Translations under genes and position numbers: made by a program
NCBI GenBank assembly: GCA_041688215.1
Contig: JBDNIO010000218.1
Coordinates: forward strand, 1-6,225
Source: JBDNIO01 sp041688215
GTDB taxonomy: Bacteria > Pseudomonadota > Gammaproteobacteria > Nevskiales > Salinisphaeraceae
Reading direction: 5' to 3'
Length of the DNA: 6,225 bases
The notes under the pieces: generated by a model
Seen by the model: the letters and a program-made list of their open reading frames with translations, nothing else
Databases searched by the model: none
Told to the model about the DNA's origin: nothing
Part shown: piece after piece, positions 5,562 through 6,225 of the stretch
Numbering within the stretch: the stretch's first letter is position 1
Layout of the letters: every line of letters starts with the position of its first letter

Positions 5562-5805
5562 ATGAACTGTCTAACCTACGATACGGAAAACTCTGGGCGG
5601 CCTTGTTTGCAGGCGTCCTGTTGAGCATCGGGCCTTTAACCGCAGCGTCTGCAGATGATGGCGACTCAGCCGAAGCCTGGGCCGAAAAACCCGGCTCCCA
5701 GCGCGGCGAAGGCGGCCCCGCCAAGGCCGAGCAAAAGAAGAAGAGGTAGAAAAAGTGGCCGAGGAAGCTGAGAAGAAAGAAAAGGCAGCGGCCACCGCGC
5801 GCTAA
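5562..5805 (+). CDS. Small exported Lys/Glu-rich protein, broken by two missing bases
   Basis: As read, ATG 5562 (AGGAG at 5549-5553, eight bases away) ends after 20 codons at 5622-5624. The next frame reads a fine signal peptide, then stops at TAG 5747-5749. A third frame continues to TAA 5803-5805. Adding one A at 5565-5566 and one A to the run 5733-5736 restores an 81-aa protein. It starts MKLSNLRYGKLWAALFAG and has a signal cut near TAASA (residue 31). A Gly/Ala-rich acidic stretch follows, then a Lys/Glu/Ala-rich helix or coiled coil to the end (EEVEKVAEEAEKKEKAAA). It is probably periplasmic and of unknown function. A strong terminator follows seven bases after the stop. Repair at both places yields sensible protein, so sequencing error is favoured over decay. 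Confidence 0.6.
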
Positions 5806-5812
5806 ACACCTG

Positions 5813-5846
5813 GCGGTTGCCAACGATTAGCTGGCAACCGCTTTTT
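5813..5846 (+). terminator. Rho-independent terminator
   Basis: A perfect ten-base stem, GCGGTTGCCA (5813-5822) and TGGCAACCGC (5832-5841), has a nine-base loop and is followed directly by five T. It lies seven bases after the stop of the small exported protein. The T run touches the parB stop (5847-5845). In the minus direction the same stem lacks a T run, so it mainly ends plus-strand transcripts. Confidence 0.9.
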
Positions 5847-6225
5847 ATTGTTCGCGCCGATATCCCCAGCGGTCCAGCAAGCCCTCGAACTCATCTAGGT
5901 CGTGAAATGCCACCCGGATTTCCCCATTACGGCGTTCCGGGTCGTATTGAATATGCACACGATTACCCACGTGCTCGGACAGGGAACGCTCCAGCTCCGC
6001 CATTTCCTTGCTGGCCGCGCTGTCAGCCACCACCTGTTGTTTGTGGCTGTCCTGGGCACGCCGCCAGGCCGTTTCCAGCGCACGCACAGATAAACGCCGG
6101 CGGATGGCATGGCGGGCGAATGTTGTCTGCTGGTTTTCCGGAATGCCCGCAAGAATCTTGGCGTGTCCCAGCGTGAGTTCACCTTCGTCTATCCACGCCT
6201 GAACTTCGCCCGCGAGCCGCAACAG
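5845..6225 (-). CDS. parB: Chromosome partitioning protein ParB, C-terminal part
   Basis: The frame enters from the right edge and ends at TAA 5847-5845, giving the last 126 residues. The N-terminal CTPase/ParB box and most of the HTH lie outside. The visible start (LLRLAGEVQAWIDEGELTLGHAKIL) is the conserved region following the HTH of the parS-binding domain; the GH-A motif is typical. SVRALE closes that domain and a polar linker of about 20 residues (DSHKQQVVADSAASKEM) follows. The C-terminal dimerisation domain runs from ELERSLSEHVGNRVHIQY to FEGLLDRWGY. ParB binds parS near the origin and, with ParA, segregates the chromosome. parA would be expected upstream, beyond the right edge. No parS-like palindrome was found in this window. 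Confidence 0.93.
   Translation of the reverse strand: MLRLAGEVQAWIDEGELTLGHAKILAGIPENQQTTFARHAIRRRLSVRALETAWRRAQDSHKQQVVADSAASKEMAELERSLSEHVGNRVHIQYDPERRNGEIRVAFHDLDEFEGLLDRWGYRREQ

Noticed and set aside
5963..5978. CACGTG core inside parB as a possible parS site
   Set aside because: Only the central six bases match; the flanking GTTTC/GAAAC arms are absent.

Overview
The window looks like chromosomal DNA from a GC-rich proteobacterium, most likely a gammaproteobacterium. The basis is a ParB close to proteobacterial chromosomal ParB, a YecN-like MAPEG protein, c4/c553-type monoheme cytochromes and a Gram-negative outer-membrane barrel. I cannot resolve it below class. It is ordinary-looking chromosome: no insertion sequence, integrase, CRISPR array, tRNA or rRNA was seen.

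Layout, left to right. A 3' gene scrap (1-68, +) meets a multi-spanning membrane protein with a GEE-SWGQ motif (839-103, -), which is frameshifted near 290-316. Divergent from it is a soluble acyl-ACP desaturase (1014-1994, +) with all six di-iron ligands. Its stop overlaps the stop of acylphosphatase (2266-1991, -). Overlapping divergent promoter candidates separate acylphosphatase from an unrecognised 227-aa soluble protein (2343-3026, +). That gene's 3' end overlaps a YecN-like MAPEG protein (3398-3018, -). Next come two tandem exported monoheme cytochromes c (3565-3900 and 3903-4283, +) and a 57-aa two-helix membrane protein (4350-4523, +), probably one operon. A 285-bp spacer (4524-4808) holds a cluster of DnaA-box sequences. 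It is followed by an outer-membrane beta-barrel protein (4809-5478, +; frameshift in an A run) and a small exported Lys/Glu-rich protein (5562-5805, +; two missing bases). A strong intrinsic terminator (5813-5846) closes this side and faces the 3' part of parB (from beyond the right edge to 5845, -).

How the genes relate. Only the cytochrome-cytochrome-small membrane protein set looks like a functional unit: two periplasmic c-type electron carriers resembling the two halves of diheme cytochrome c4, plus a small inner-membrane protein. The desaturase modifies acyl-ACP for membrane lipids. The other genes are mostly single-gene units on alternating strands, packed tail to tail. parB and the DnaA boxes suggest proximity to the replication origin.

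Four single-base frame errors in three genes within 6.2 kb, three of them in A runs, make indel errors in the sequence the simplest explanation. I found no convincing undescribed system. The best leads are the GEE-SWGQ membrane family, the split c4-like pair with its small membrane partner, and the DnaA-box cluster.
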